DNA of 64,000 bases from Eublepharis macularius (Eukaryota > Chordata > Lepidosauria > Squamata > Eublepharidae), in contig NC_072807.1 of assembly GCF_028583425.1 (NCBI RefSeq), positions 34,849,001 through 34,913,000 of the forward strand, written 5' to 3'. The notes below the pieces were generated by a model. It was not told where the DNA came from and searched no databases. It worked only from the letters and a program-made list of their open reading frames with translations. The translations under genes were made by a program, and so were the position numbers. Below, in pieces: positions 44,376 to 55,605 of this stretch (position 1 is the first letter of the stretch; every line of letters begins with the position of its first letter).

Positions 44376-47300
44376 TTCAGTGTTCTAGTCCTGAAGCATC
44401 TTGCAGTAGCAGACACATTTTCAAGAATCAATGAACAGGTAGCTGGAAGACCAAAACGTGACAGTGGAATCCAGCAAGATATGTAGGGGTCGGGGAGTAA
44501 GCCTCTTCTTTCACAGGTTCAATTCTTTAACATGCTTAACCCGGAGTTATGGCATTTTCTCTGGCCCCACACCCCTGCTGAAAGAAGAAAGAGGAAGAAA
44601 GCAGACAAGCAACTCCAAATGATTCCTTGACTAGAATACAAGGGGATGCTTAAACCAAAGACTGGGTTCGAAACTGTAATTAGTGCCAACTATGATTTGG
44701 TATGATCTCTGAATTGAATTAGTGCTGTCAGATTCAAGTATGTAGAACAGGCTGCTTTAAGTGATGGACAAAGAACAAAGACAGGATCTTTTTTCATGAA
44801 GCAGAGCGAAAGTCTTCTAAGAGCCCTCTCAAAATCCTACAATTTATTATCTCTTATATTATATATTCCCAATCTGGAAAATACTACTATGAAAGCATCC
44901 ACTTCCACCACATGTACATTAAGCGCCAATAACAGCTAGACTTAGTAGGCAAAGTTGCTTCCCAGAAAGCTCAGCGGAAAGCTTCTTTTCCCTAGTGGAT
45001 GGTACAGAGGTAACTTCTGCTAAGAGTGAGCAAGCTCTGTGATTGGGAGCCTGCCTTGGGAATGCGCCTTCTCAAGAGCAAATTTCTCACCCATGTCATA
45101 GTCCAAGATGAGGAATGTCACGACTTAACTCTGTTCCAGATTCTGGTGAGCATCAAGTGTGGCAAGGTTTACACACTATAGCAGTATTTCTCTTAAGATG
45201 AAAAAGGGGAATTGGTGGTAAGGAGGAGCTCATATCCCCAGACTCACAGACTCGTAACTAAGATCAAGAGGGAGTCAGTTTGCAGCACGCTTTCTTTCAT
45301 CACACCATCTTTTGTGGGCATAGGAGTATAAAAGGTTTTTATACAGAACCCTCCCACAATACTAATCTACAACAACAAAATCTACAGAATGAAAGCAGTC
45401 CATGGTCTGAATATTTCCTCCACTGGAAAACACCAAAGTTAGTGTGGCTGAATATGTAGAACTATTAATTAGTTCTAAATTATTCATTCTACTACTGTTG
45501 ATCAGATCCAATATCAAATCACTGTTGCTAAGAGTGAGTTCTTGGTTAAAATCTTGTCTCTGCCATAAAATCAGTAGTTGGCCAAAGGCAAGCCACTCTC
45601 TTACTATCAGCATCCTGTCCCCATCTACAATATGGGGATACAGAGCTAACGTACAGGGCTGTTTCAGGATTTCTGAGCTAATATATGTAAAAAAACTATA
45701 AACACTCAAAAAGCGATATGTAAACGCAAGTTATCATCCTTTGCACCATTGAAAGGTATAACTTATTTCCTCTTAAAATAAAGAAACTTACTTTTTTGAT
45801 AACCATACATTATTCTGACCTAGCATAAATTTAGAAATTGTACTGTTTTTTTAGATTTCACAAGTGAGTCAAGTGGAAAAAATGTGTTCTCCAGCTGAGG
45901 AACCCACCCAGCAAAGGATGTATCCAAAGCAAAGACTGCCTTCCCATGCAACATCCTCCGGTCGTTCTCAAGAGAAAAAATCCTGTTTGCCCACATAGTA
46001 GCCTTTCGCATTTCCTGGCCAGATCATATAAAATATCTTCAGCAGAGAAAGTCCTGCCCAAATAGTACTCCCTGACCCTTCCTAAACCAGGGAGGGAGCT
46101 CTTCCCATATTACATCATCCAGCATTTCCTTCGATCAAATGTCTCCTTTTATTGAGGAATCTTACTTAGCCAAGAGAATCTCCGGAAACAACTGCTTTTG
46201 CTGTCTTTTTAAAAATTCTGTCATTATTGCTATTTAGTATAATGTTAAAATTTAGTCTGAGCAGCTGTAAGGGCTAACACATCATTTATTCCAACCAGTT
46301 TTCCTCTCCTGAAAGCTTTTTCAGAAGGGCAATTGATAGTTTTAACCATCTTACAAAAGCATTGCAATCTTTATCTCAGTGGTATACTATTCATTCACTG
46401 TGCTTTTTAAATATTCTGATATGAAGACTGCCCATGGTCTAGACTAATCAACCGTTTATTTACCCCAGAGTTTACATGTGCAATTTATTCAATGATTCAA
46501 AACAAACAAACAAAATGAATCAATACAGAATCATTCCCAGAGGACAGGGAAAGAATTCAGTTTGCCTCACAATTGTTTTAGGTTAGATTCAATAAAAGAG
46601 CTGCTAACTCCTAAAATGCTACAGTATATGTGAACGTTAAGAGTGTCTGTTAGTACTACATTGCACAGGCAGCCAAAGCACATCTAGAATTAGTACTTAT
46701 AGAACTGGGAGCTAGCATTGCCAATGAACTCATAGTTTAGTTGGCCAGAGATTCAGTGTGCCAAACAGTAAGAACATTCTAAGACAGAGTTGTTTAGTGA
46801 TCAGGGTCAGGAGTACCAAGGGAAAAAATAGCTAGATGCAGCTGCTACAAGAGTCAGAACTTCTAGGCAAAGTTCTTTCCCAAACAGAACCCTGGACCTG
46901 GTTTGGAAGCACGGGAGGCCAGGCTTAGCCAGGGTGCACTAACAGGAGACCTGGAGGAAGAATTGTGCTGGAATCTAAAGAGGATCAAACATCTGCTCCT
47001 TTAGCCTTCCATGCTGCAGCTTTGCACACCAGAAGATTACTTAAGCAAATCTCAGCTGAGGGCCAAACGACATGTTACATTTTCGGATGGGTTGGAGTGT
47101 GGGGTTCCCCACACCCAACTCCCTTTCTCCATATTCACATAGTAGCTGCAGAGAATGTCATTTTAAAAATTAGCAGGAACAGATTCTTTTTGGAACTGTG
47201 GTATGGTGGGGGGAGATGGAAGAAGGCAGGAGCCCCTACTCCCTCCCCCACTGCAGTTCTGAGCAGAATTGGGAATGTTGCTCCACCCCAAACTGTAACA

Positions 47301-47939
47301 TATAGTTTGGACCCGATTCTGAGAGCCATAAGTACAGAAAAGTTCTTTAGTTTCTCAGATAATGGACCTGCTGCATAATCATTTTTCTCCCCCTCCCCAT
47401 CACATATCCCATCTATTTTGTTTAAATATTCCCCATATACTATCATTTTCAAAACGTTATGCTTTTATTATGGGAGCACCGCATTTCCCAGGATTCAAGC
47501 TGCAATTTGCATATTTGGATGCGTCTACATTTCTCCTGTGGAAAAGATGGTCGCAACCTCTTACTGGCTATTATATGTGACATGGATTATGGCAAGTATC
47601 AAATCCCTACCCCTTCAAAGTCTGTACAAGGCTTTGAATGCATTCATGTCAGCAGCAAGGTCTATCTCTAATGTGCTTTAATTGTTAAAACAACATTTAA
47701 TCAGAAATGAAGGTTAATACTTTTTTTTAATTTTCCTGAGGCAGCAGAGGCAACCACAAAGCTAAATGCCAAAGTATTCTAAACACAAGTTGCTTAAACA
47801 CTGATTTAGCAGCTCTTAAGATTTATATATTTTAAACCTAACTAGCATAAGAAGAAAATCCTGTACAATCTGCATGGGTTATTTTAAGAGACAGAAGTGG
47901 GAAAAGTAAGAAGAGAATGGAAGAATTTAAAAAGGTTAC

Positions 47940-48111
47940 CATTAAAGTCTGAAGCAGGAACCGTATGCATCCCTGTGCCAACGGGTCGTCTCATAAGACC
48001 TTCCGATACCGCAGACACTAAATGCTCTTGCAAAGTTAAGAGTATGCGTGAGTGATCCCAGTCAGGTCCTTTTTCTTGGTATGTCACCATAGATCAGTAA
48101 AGCAATGTTTT
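47940..48111 (-). other. Candidate upstream PEAK1 exon with in-frame upstream ORF
   Basis: A 172-nt stretch with a strong pyrimidine tract and acceptor (TTTTTCTTTTTCAG before AAAACATTG) and a donor (TTTAATG before GTAACC). From an ATG at 48090, preceded two codons earlier by an in-frame TGA, it encodes 50 codons plus one base (MVTYQEKGPDWDHSR...). If joined to 32011 the frame stays open for 17 more codons after the split Gly and ends at the TGA at 31956-31958, in the PEAK1 frame. I do not recognise the peptide. It may be a 5' noncoding exon of PEAK1 or a chance splice-like ORF; transcript evidence is needed to tell. Confidence 0.4.
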
Positions 48112-49262
48112 CTGAAAAAGAAAAACTGAACTGTAATTATGATATAAAACCAAATTCTAACTGAGATTCTGCCCCCCGATCTTTCTTTCCACTTTCAATC
48201 TCTTCTGCTATATAATCTTGTCTTTTCTTCTACCACTGAAAACTGAAACCTCAAGTGTTCTTTCCCTACTCTTCTTTCTTTCCACATATCCACTGTGTTG
48301 CTAAATCTTATTGGCTTTCACCTTTGCAACATCTATAAAAGTCACCTTTTGATGCAACTGAACCCTTATTCACCCTCATCTCCAGCAATGACTACTGCAA
48401 TATTCAAGCCCTTGGACCGTCTGCCCCTTCTTTCAAGCTTCTCTGTTTCGATATATTTTTAGTTTGCCTGATTTGCTTTTACTCATAACTATGATGCTTC
48501 TCCTCTTCTTTCTCTATGGAATTTCTCGTTTCTCATTCTGTTTCTTCTGTTCACGTTAGAAGTTTTCCTTCTCTTGCTCCTACTCTTTGGTCTGCACTTG
48601 TTTTTAATCCAGGTCCCCCTATGCTCTCTAGGCAGCTGTCTTAAGTGCATCATTGGAAGAAGCAAAACACCTGAAAAAATTGTCTGAATTTTAACAGATC
48701 TCACACATTTGCTTGTTCTCTCTGCTCCGTACCACTGTGCACCTTGCTTTGCTTATGTTATAAAACACAGGACAGGGAGAACGTCTTCTCTCAAAAGCAT
48801 CGAGAGAGAGATGCATAAAAATCTGCTTCTGTCCATTTGACTACCCTGCTCCAGATAAAGAAAGGCCCGACAAAGTTACATTATTACATGTTCTGCTTCA
48901 GAAATTTGGGAAGACGACTAACTTGTACACTTGGCTGTGTTAGATTGTTTCTCCTGGTTTTACCCTCTTTCCCAACATTCCATAAACATTCTGCCGGCTT
49001 TTCATTCTGAAACTTTAAAAAGGTTATGTTCACAATATTTTTGCATTTTGTTAAAAAGCAGAATGTACCTGTAGGCCCTCTTCTTCCTGTTTCTCTATGC
49101 AGATAAAGATACAAAACAAGTAAAACTTGTTTTGGCAAAGGGGCAAAACTACATTTGTTTTTTCATCCTCTTCACCTTACTTAGACATCAGCAACAAAAT
49201 CTTTAAAACACAAAATAAGTGAGACGATCAAAAGATCACACATGATATTTTCCCTCTGGTAC

Positions 49263-49316
49263 CAGTACCAGATATGCAGTACCAGATATGCAGTCCCTTG
49301 CAGTACCAGATATGAT
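49263..49316 (+). repeat. Three-unit minisatellite
   Basis: CAGTACCAGATATG repeats three times, the last after a short spacer (CAGTCCCTTG). Confidence 0.75.
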
Positions 49317-49552
49317 GTAGCATATAAAGTTATACTAAAAGAATTCAGAGTATTGGTATTTGACTACAAACCTACTGTTCAGAAGAAAACAAAACTAAGC
49401 TTCCAAATGAGAATATTCTCCAAGCAATCAGGCAAGGAGGTTTTCGTAAATAGATTATTAGAGTAAAAATATATGGGCTAGTAACTTTATTGGACTTGAC
49501 TGTAGTAAATTTGTGGACTGTTAGATAGAATAACTCTGGACTGGTTTCACCT

Positions 49553-50012
49553 CCCCAGATGGAGTACTAGGGCTGTTGGATTCTCTTCACCTAGAGGGAG
49601 GGATTTTACATTGAGGCTCTTCCCCTCTGGAATGCATTAACAATCCCTCTGGGATTTGGTGAAATGCTGGAGGGCCCTGCAAAACAGATGTTTCGTCTGG
49701 CATTTGCAGGCTGATTCAGATATTTTCATTGGCTTGATTCCATATGATTTATTTATTATAAACAATGGGCATGAGTAGGATTTAGAGATGGCACTGTTCT
49801 TTTAGATGTATGGGTTTTAATATTTGTATTCGACTATGTTATTGGTTTTTAATTTTGTATTCTTATTTTAATACTGTATCACCGATTTTAATATTTGTAT
49901 TTATAGTATTTTAATAGTATGTTTTATATGAATGCTGTAAACCGCCTCAAGCACTAAATATGGTGGAGAGGTGGTATGTAAGTAAAGTAAAAATAAATAA
50001 ATAAATAAATTC
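49553..50012 (+). mobile_element. L2-type LINE 3' end
   Basis: CCTCTGGAATGCATTAACAA resembles the WNALP end of the L2 ORF. A long T-rich UTR follows (TTTTAATATTTGTATT repeats), then TGTAAACCGCCTCAAGCAC, GGAGAGGTGGTATGTAAGTA and an AAATAAATAAATAAAT tail. Confidence 0.7.
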
Positions 50013-50570
50013 CACGATGTAAATACAACAAGGAGCATGCCAGAACTTTAAAGTTCTAGGAGAAAATTATTTTATTTAAAAATTTATAACCCATCATCCC
50101 AATATCTGCCTAAGGCAGCAGAAGGTATACACTGACAGATTCTTGAAAAAACGGAAGGGGAAGGGCAACATACTAACTTTTCATCTAGGCCGGAGGCATA
50201 GTAGATTGTTAGCTGTGCTGTACTCCAGTTTTACTTCCATAAAGGATGTGGTGGATCTCTAAACAAACATTTATCCAACAGCTGCTTCAAAGCATACACA
50301 CCACCTACACAGAAATGCCTCTTTATAGGAAAAAAGCACAAACTGGCATAGGCGATAGTCATTGAAAAGTTAAGATTGGTGACTTCGCATCATGTGTGCA
50401 AACACAACAGCTGCCTATTAAATCTAAAATTTCCTCTATTTGATTTTCATGCTATCCCTTGTATAGTGGCCTATGTAGAGAAATTTCACTCTGCACAATC
50501 CTAACTAAAAGCTTTTCACAGTTTCAGGTCTTTTCCGCATGGGGCTTTTTTGTCGGTTTTGGCTCCATAC

Positions 50571-52013
50571 TAGAGATGGGCACGACCTGAATTACGATTT
50601 GAACCCCCCCCCCCCGATAATGGCGTTTGCGCCATTGGGATAGGGCTGATCGGTTCCGTCCACGGCAACCGATCCAGCAGTTGGGTGGGGCGCTTGCTTG
50701 GGTCTTGATCAGATCGATCGGTTTCTGCTCGGGATTGCAGACACTCTGGTGCCAGCCATCTATTCCCGGGGAAACGGAGCCCTGGGGAAATGGAGCCAGG
50801 GGAATGCCTGAGCTGTTTCCCCTCCTTCTGTCACCCTGGAAATGCAAATGGAAGGCCAGCTTTCCTTGATCAGCAGGGCTTTCTTCCAACCATGGAGCAG
50901 CCAGCAACGTGCCCGTCTCATCACCATTTGGGAGAAGAGAGGGGAGGGCGGGGGAAGGGGTGTTCTTCTATAGCCATGGGCACTCGAATCTCATCCCTGC
51001 AAAGCCTGAGAGGCAGCTCTTACGGCCAAACACAGCCCTCCTGCATTGCAGACCCAGGCTTATTGTGAGTGAAAAGGTGGCTTCCTGAGAAAAATATAAG
51101 CAAAGTGATTGGGAGAGGAATGGGTTAAGAGAGAGAGAAGCAGAAGCTGTTTTGCGCTCCTCCTGAGTTAATTCAGTGCCGTTGGAAGAGTTAAGAAGAG
51201 ATCTCTTCTCAGTGTTAACTCTTTCAAAAACCCCTTGCTTTGAGAGCAGCTATCAAGCTGTTTTGCTCTCCTCTCCGTTCAGTGCTGAAAGAGTTAACTG
51301 AAAAGAGATATCTCTCTCCTCCTCCTGGCTTCTCAGCCCAGTGCCTGCCTGCTTTTTGCAAGAAGTTGGTATGTGATTTGATGTTTCATTTGTGTTTTTC
51401 CTATTTAAAAAACCATAGGATCCACGAGGATCCGTGTGGATCCTGGTTTTACTTTCTTCCTGTTTAAAATATGCTTTTGGAACACTGGCTGCTTGCTTTT
51501 AAAATCGGGTGGGATGGAGGATTCTATCCCTGCTTTTTTTAAAAAGCTGGCTGAAACTTGTTGATGGGGTGTCTCTCTCTCTCTATTTGGAGAGGCAGGG
51601 ATGGGTTAAAAACTCCCCCCTCTGCTTTAAGTGCGTGCGTTTGTGTGTGTGTGAGAAAACTCCGGGTTAAAAACTCCCCCCCTCTGCTCTAAGTGCGTGT
51701 GTGAGAGAAAACGTTCCCTCTCTGAGGGGAGGCGGCTCGTTGCCGGGTTAAAAACTCCTCCCCCCTGCTCTAAGTGCGTGCATGTGTGTGTGAGAGAAAA
51801 CATCCCCTCCCTGAGGGGACGCGGCTCGTTGCTGGGTTAAAAACTGCCCCCCCCATCTGCTCTAAGTGTGTGTGTGTGGGGGGGGGGCACGCCCCTTCGA
51901 TTTCAGATCGGAAACGGGACTTGATCTGAGTGAATCGGAGATCTGGGGTCGTCACCAGCATGGATCCACGAACAGCTTGATCGGTATTTTTTTGGGGATC
52001 GTGCCCATGTCTA
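50571..52013 (+). mobile_element. 1.44-kb non-autonomous hAT-like element
   Basis: The ends are TAGAGATGGGCACGAC and the inverse of TAGACATGGGCACGAT, flanked by a perfect 8-bp duplication CTCCATAC (50563-50570 and 52014-52021). No transposase is present; the ORFs across it are short and unrelated. The interior has GATC-rich sequence, two related GAGTTAACTC-type blocks (51140-51330), and four imperfect tandem units beginning GGGTTAAAAACTC at 51603, 51664, 51745 and 51834, each followed by a GTGTGTGAGAGAAAA-type stretch. Confidence 0.88.
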
Positions 52014-52114
52014 CTCCATACTGCATCGGTTTCTTTTCAGAGCTTTACATGCACAGTCAAAATACCCTGATTCAGTCTCCAAACTTGAGTGGTTTGAATT
52101 TGCTGGAAAAAAAA

Positions 52115-52687
52115 TCAGGGTGTATGTGTGCAGGGAGAAAAAAGAAAATTTCTTCCTCTTACGCACCATTGAGGTAGAAAGTGTTTGGACTTCAGCTTCA
52201 CTTTTTTGTAGGCAGTTCGGACTGGCACTGAGGAGAAACCAACGAAGACAAAGCCAGAGCCAACTGGTCTTTGGAACCTGACAGGTGCAGAAGAGGCAAG
52301 TGAAACCAAAGGGGACTGCTCAGGGTGCTGCAGTTCTTCATGTGAGGCTGTCTGATCTGGTAGAGCCCACCAGGGCCAACTTCCAAAGTACCATGACATC
52401 CTTTTATGATGTACTTTCGGAGTGAACTGTTTGCAGACAGCACATCATAAGGTGTCATGGTCTTTGCCTAGGCAGAGTAAGCATTTGTTGTGCCCTTCGG
52501 ACTGGACCACAGTGGGCGCATTTCTCAAAGAGGGTCTTTGATGCCATGGATCTGAAGGCTCTGACTCTGATAAAGAAACAGATCCAAGGAGCGGAGAAAG
52601 AGATGTCCTGTGGCTGCAAAAGAAGAACTGGGGGAGGGAGCTGCTCATCCCCCCTTTCATAGCCTCACCCGGGTGAAAAGCGTGCAA
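52115..52687 (-). pseudogene. DIRS-like retrotransposon ORF1 (gag-like) relic
   Basis: One minus-strand frame is open for about 190 codons except for a single TGA at 52445-52447. Around it the translation reads EGHNKCLLCLGKDHDTL, stop, CAVCKQFTPKVHHKR, that is Cys-x2-Cys-Leu-Gly-x2-His followed by Cys-x2-Cys. This CLG-x2-H layout is typical of ORF1 of DIRS-type tyrosine-recombinase retroelements in vertebrates, known to me from family patterns. The upstream part is Ser/Pro rich. The TGA could be a decayed CGA. No recombinase or reverse transcriptase of this element is seen nearby; the hAT insertion at 50571 lies just downstream. Confidence 0.5.
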
Positions 52688-53695
52688 AAAGGCTAAGTGA
52701 GCATCTCACACCTCTACGAGCTTTTAGAACATCTGCAGCTGGCCTATACATAAGCAGATCCCAAGTGGAACTGCACAGAAGACACGGCAATGAACTGACA
52801 AGTAAGAACACAAACTTGACTTGAAAACATTTATAGGCAGGGAATCCAAAAGAAAGGCAACTGCCTGGGAAAGTAGATCTATGGTAGACTCCAGATGAAT
52901 AATACAATTGTTCTTGCTTTCTATCTTCAGCCTTGAGTGGCCCGGCACTCAAGAAAAAACTCAAGAGAGACTCAGCATTTCACCACAGCTGCTCCTGACA
53001 AATATTTGGTATTAAGCCTTTATATGCATAATTTCCATTAACTCCACCAAGTGAAGGTTCATGGTAGCACTGAAGCATCTCTTTTCCAAGCTATAATAAA
53101 AGAACATCTATGGATCATTTCACAGATAAGACAGCAATTTTTAAATAATGCTGATGTCAGAGTTTCATGCTATTTCTATTAAATAAGAGCTGGGTATTGC
53201 ATCAATGGCTGCCACCGTGACTTCGGTGAGGAGGTTTCACAGTTATTTCTCCAAACCTAAAAGAACTGACGTTTTGTTCACAGAAAACACACTCCTCCAA
53301 AGCCCTGATTTTAAAATAATTTGTTAACATAACTTTCTTAACTGATGCTAAAGCTGGCTAAGATGTAAAATCACAATCAAAGCAAAATAATAAGAAAGTG
53401 TTCAGTATGAAGCAGCAGGCATCTTGAACATTTTAAAATTTAAAATTACCCAAACAGAATTCTCATGCTTCAAGCCAAAAATGAACATTAAGTACTGTGT
53501 GCCCAAACCTATCCCACTCTCCGCCATTCTAAAGCTGCTGTACTCTCTTGTTTGAGCTTATGTGTAACAGTTTTGTGTTTTCTCAACCTCTATTGAAGGC
53601 TACATAAGATATACATAAAAAAATAAAATTAACATCTTAGATCTATTAAACAAATAAAGAATCACACATGCGAGCAAAGCTCAAGTTGGAGTACA

Positions 53696-53862
53696 TGATT
53701 CTCCCTCTGTTTTAGTTTTACATTCACAACTACCCTGTGAAATAGGTTAAGCAGACAGAGTGGCTGACCCAGGCTCACCCAGTTAGCTTCATGGTAAATG
53801 GGGAACTGAAACCTGGTTGCTGGTCCTAGTCCGACATTCTGTCTGCTACACCATACAGGTTT
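53696..53862 (-). repeat. Sauria SINE, 3' truncated
   Basis: On the minus strand: TATGGTGTAGCAGACAGAAT, then AACTGGGTGAGCCTGGGTCA, then TTCACAGGGTAGTTGTGAAT. The 3' tail is missing. Confidence 0.78.
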
Positions 53863-55063
53863 TCCCAGATAAAGTCTACCAAAACTACAGCATTATGAGA
53901 TGGTGAGATGCACGCATCTAATGATGCCGGTACTCTTGTTAAGGTGCCTGTTCTATTTGAGCCCATGGAGCTTTCCCCTAAACAAACTTCTGTACTTGAT
54001 CAGCAAGCTATTGAGACAAAGTAACAAAAAGGTTACTGTATACATTTTGCATGAGACAACTGAAACGCAACCAAATGCCCACAAAATGCCATGCGAGACA
54101 AACAGGTTGCTCAGAATAACGGACAGATGAATGTGGAACAAATTCATCACATACAGATTCGGCAAAACACCCCACATTCCCTAGCATCTGTCAACTGTGG
54201 CAGCCAGCTCCACTGGCAAACCATACAGAGTAGAAGGTCAACTCACAACAGGATCTGTAATACACAAGTCCTACAGCAACCTGATAAAACAAGATTTGCT
54301 ATAGGAAAAGGGAAACATTCAATGCAACATACTTCAGTTAAGAAATTGACGTAACACCCCCTCCTTCTATTAATGCTGCATTCATGATTACAGCAGAGAT
54401 TTTATCAGTTTGTGAATACTTTAAAGAGAATGACAAGGTAATGCATACAATAGTGCTTCAGAAATTAAGAATGACATTGGCTTCCAAATAACATAATCTG
54501 TCTTAATTTGTTAATACATCTGTTATGTATATTATTTAATATTTTATCAGCATCTTGATTGCTTATTGCTGTCATTTCCATTTTAATGATGGCTATTTGC
54601 ATTGCAACTGTGCTCAGAACAAGACTGTAAATGCAAAAAGGCAAGCAACCGCCTTGCAGAACAAAAGGACAAGACAAACAATACGTCAGCGTTAACCTAC
54701 AGCAAGAGTTTCTCTTTCTTTTTACCTTTTATGGCATTTGGTATTGCTTGATTAAATACAGCTTTATTTTTCAGCTAGCAAGTCATGAACTTACTTTCAA
54801 CATCTTTTCTGCAGATTCTATTTCAAAAAGTCACCAGATGGTATTGGGAAGACAAGATGCAGGAGAAAACCCAGAAGCTTTTGTTCTTGGTTCATTCAAT
54901 GGCTGGGATGAGACATTATGATACACCTAAGGCTTCTGCCATGAACAGTAAAGACCTATGCCTCCTCTTCTTGTCACCCTCTTAACTTCTAACATTACGT
55001 TAACTTCATGTCATCATCCAAAGCATTCAACATCATGGTGGAAGAATTCCTCTGTCCTGTTCT

Positions 55064-55264
55064 AGCTGCTGTAGGGTAGGGCTGTGAACCAGCATTCTCC
55101 TGGTTCGAATCCCTGTAATGCCAGGAGCTCAGCAGGTGGTCCTGGGCAAGCCACTCCCCTCAGTCCCAGCTAGATTGTGGGGATAACAACACTTTGTTCA
55201 CCGCTCTGAGTGGGGCACTAATCTGTCCCGAAGAGTGGTATATAAGATCAGTTATTATTATTTA
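55064..55264 (+). repeat. tRNA-derived SINE with GAGTGGTA..TTATTATTA tail
   Basis: B box GGTTCGAATCC is perfect. It is followed by CTGGGCAAGCCACTCC, GGGGATAACAACACTTTG, CCGCTCTGAGTGGGGCAC, CGAAGAGTGGTATATAAG and ATTATTATT. Same subfamily as 27658-27881 and better preserved. Confidence 0.85.
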
Positions 55265-55554
55265 TAACTTCATGGTCTGCCACTTGCAAGGAAGAAGAAA
55301 TTCACAGCATGACAACACATGACATGTTTTATATCACTGGATGGTACTAGGGAAAGGGTGACGATGAAACATGGGTTGCTGTTTTCTCAACAGCTCCCAC
55401 CTCCACTGTAAAGTCTAGCTCTAGCCAGTGTATTTTTATGATCTGTGGCCATCTGCAGCCTGGGATTTGTCAAGCCCCGAGTTACAATATGGGAAACTTG
55501 GTTTAAATCAATCCATCTTGCTTCCGTCAGATAACAGTCAATTCAGACTTTAAC

Positions 55555-55605
55555 AGCCCAATTTTGAGCATGTTTACTCAGAAGAATGCCATGTTGAATT
55601 CAACT
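55555..55605. repeat. Half of a short hairpin repeat
   Basis: CAGCCCAATTTTGAGCATGT, TTACTCAGAAGAATGCCATG and TTGAATTCAACT resemble one arm of a common lizard foldback (TTTACTCAGAAG..TTGAATTCAA). Confidence 0.45.

Larger units (their letters stand above)
32012..47939 (-). other. PEAK1: Intron upstream of PEAK1 coding exon 1
   Basis: The acceptor at 32012-32014 shows an intron enters from this side. If the exon at 47940-48111 is real, this is one 15.9-kb intron. It contains the cruciform-plus-microsatellite at 38635-38827, a CR1 piece, an 88-bp hairpin and a SINE tail. The long stretches 32012-38634 and 39731-44025 show nothing recognisable. Confidence 0.6.

Noticed and set aside
50524..51068. 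Overlapping ORFs of 80 to 127 residues on both strands
   Set aside because: They lie mostly in the non-autonomous hAT-like element; one spans its boundary, and none resembles a transposase.
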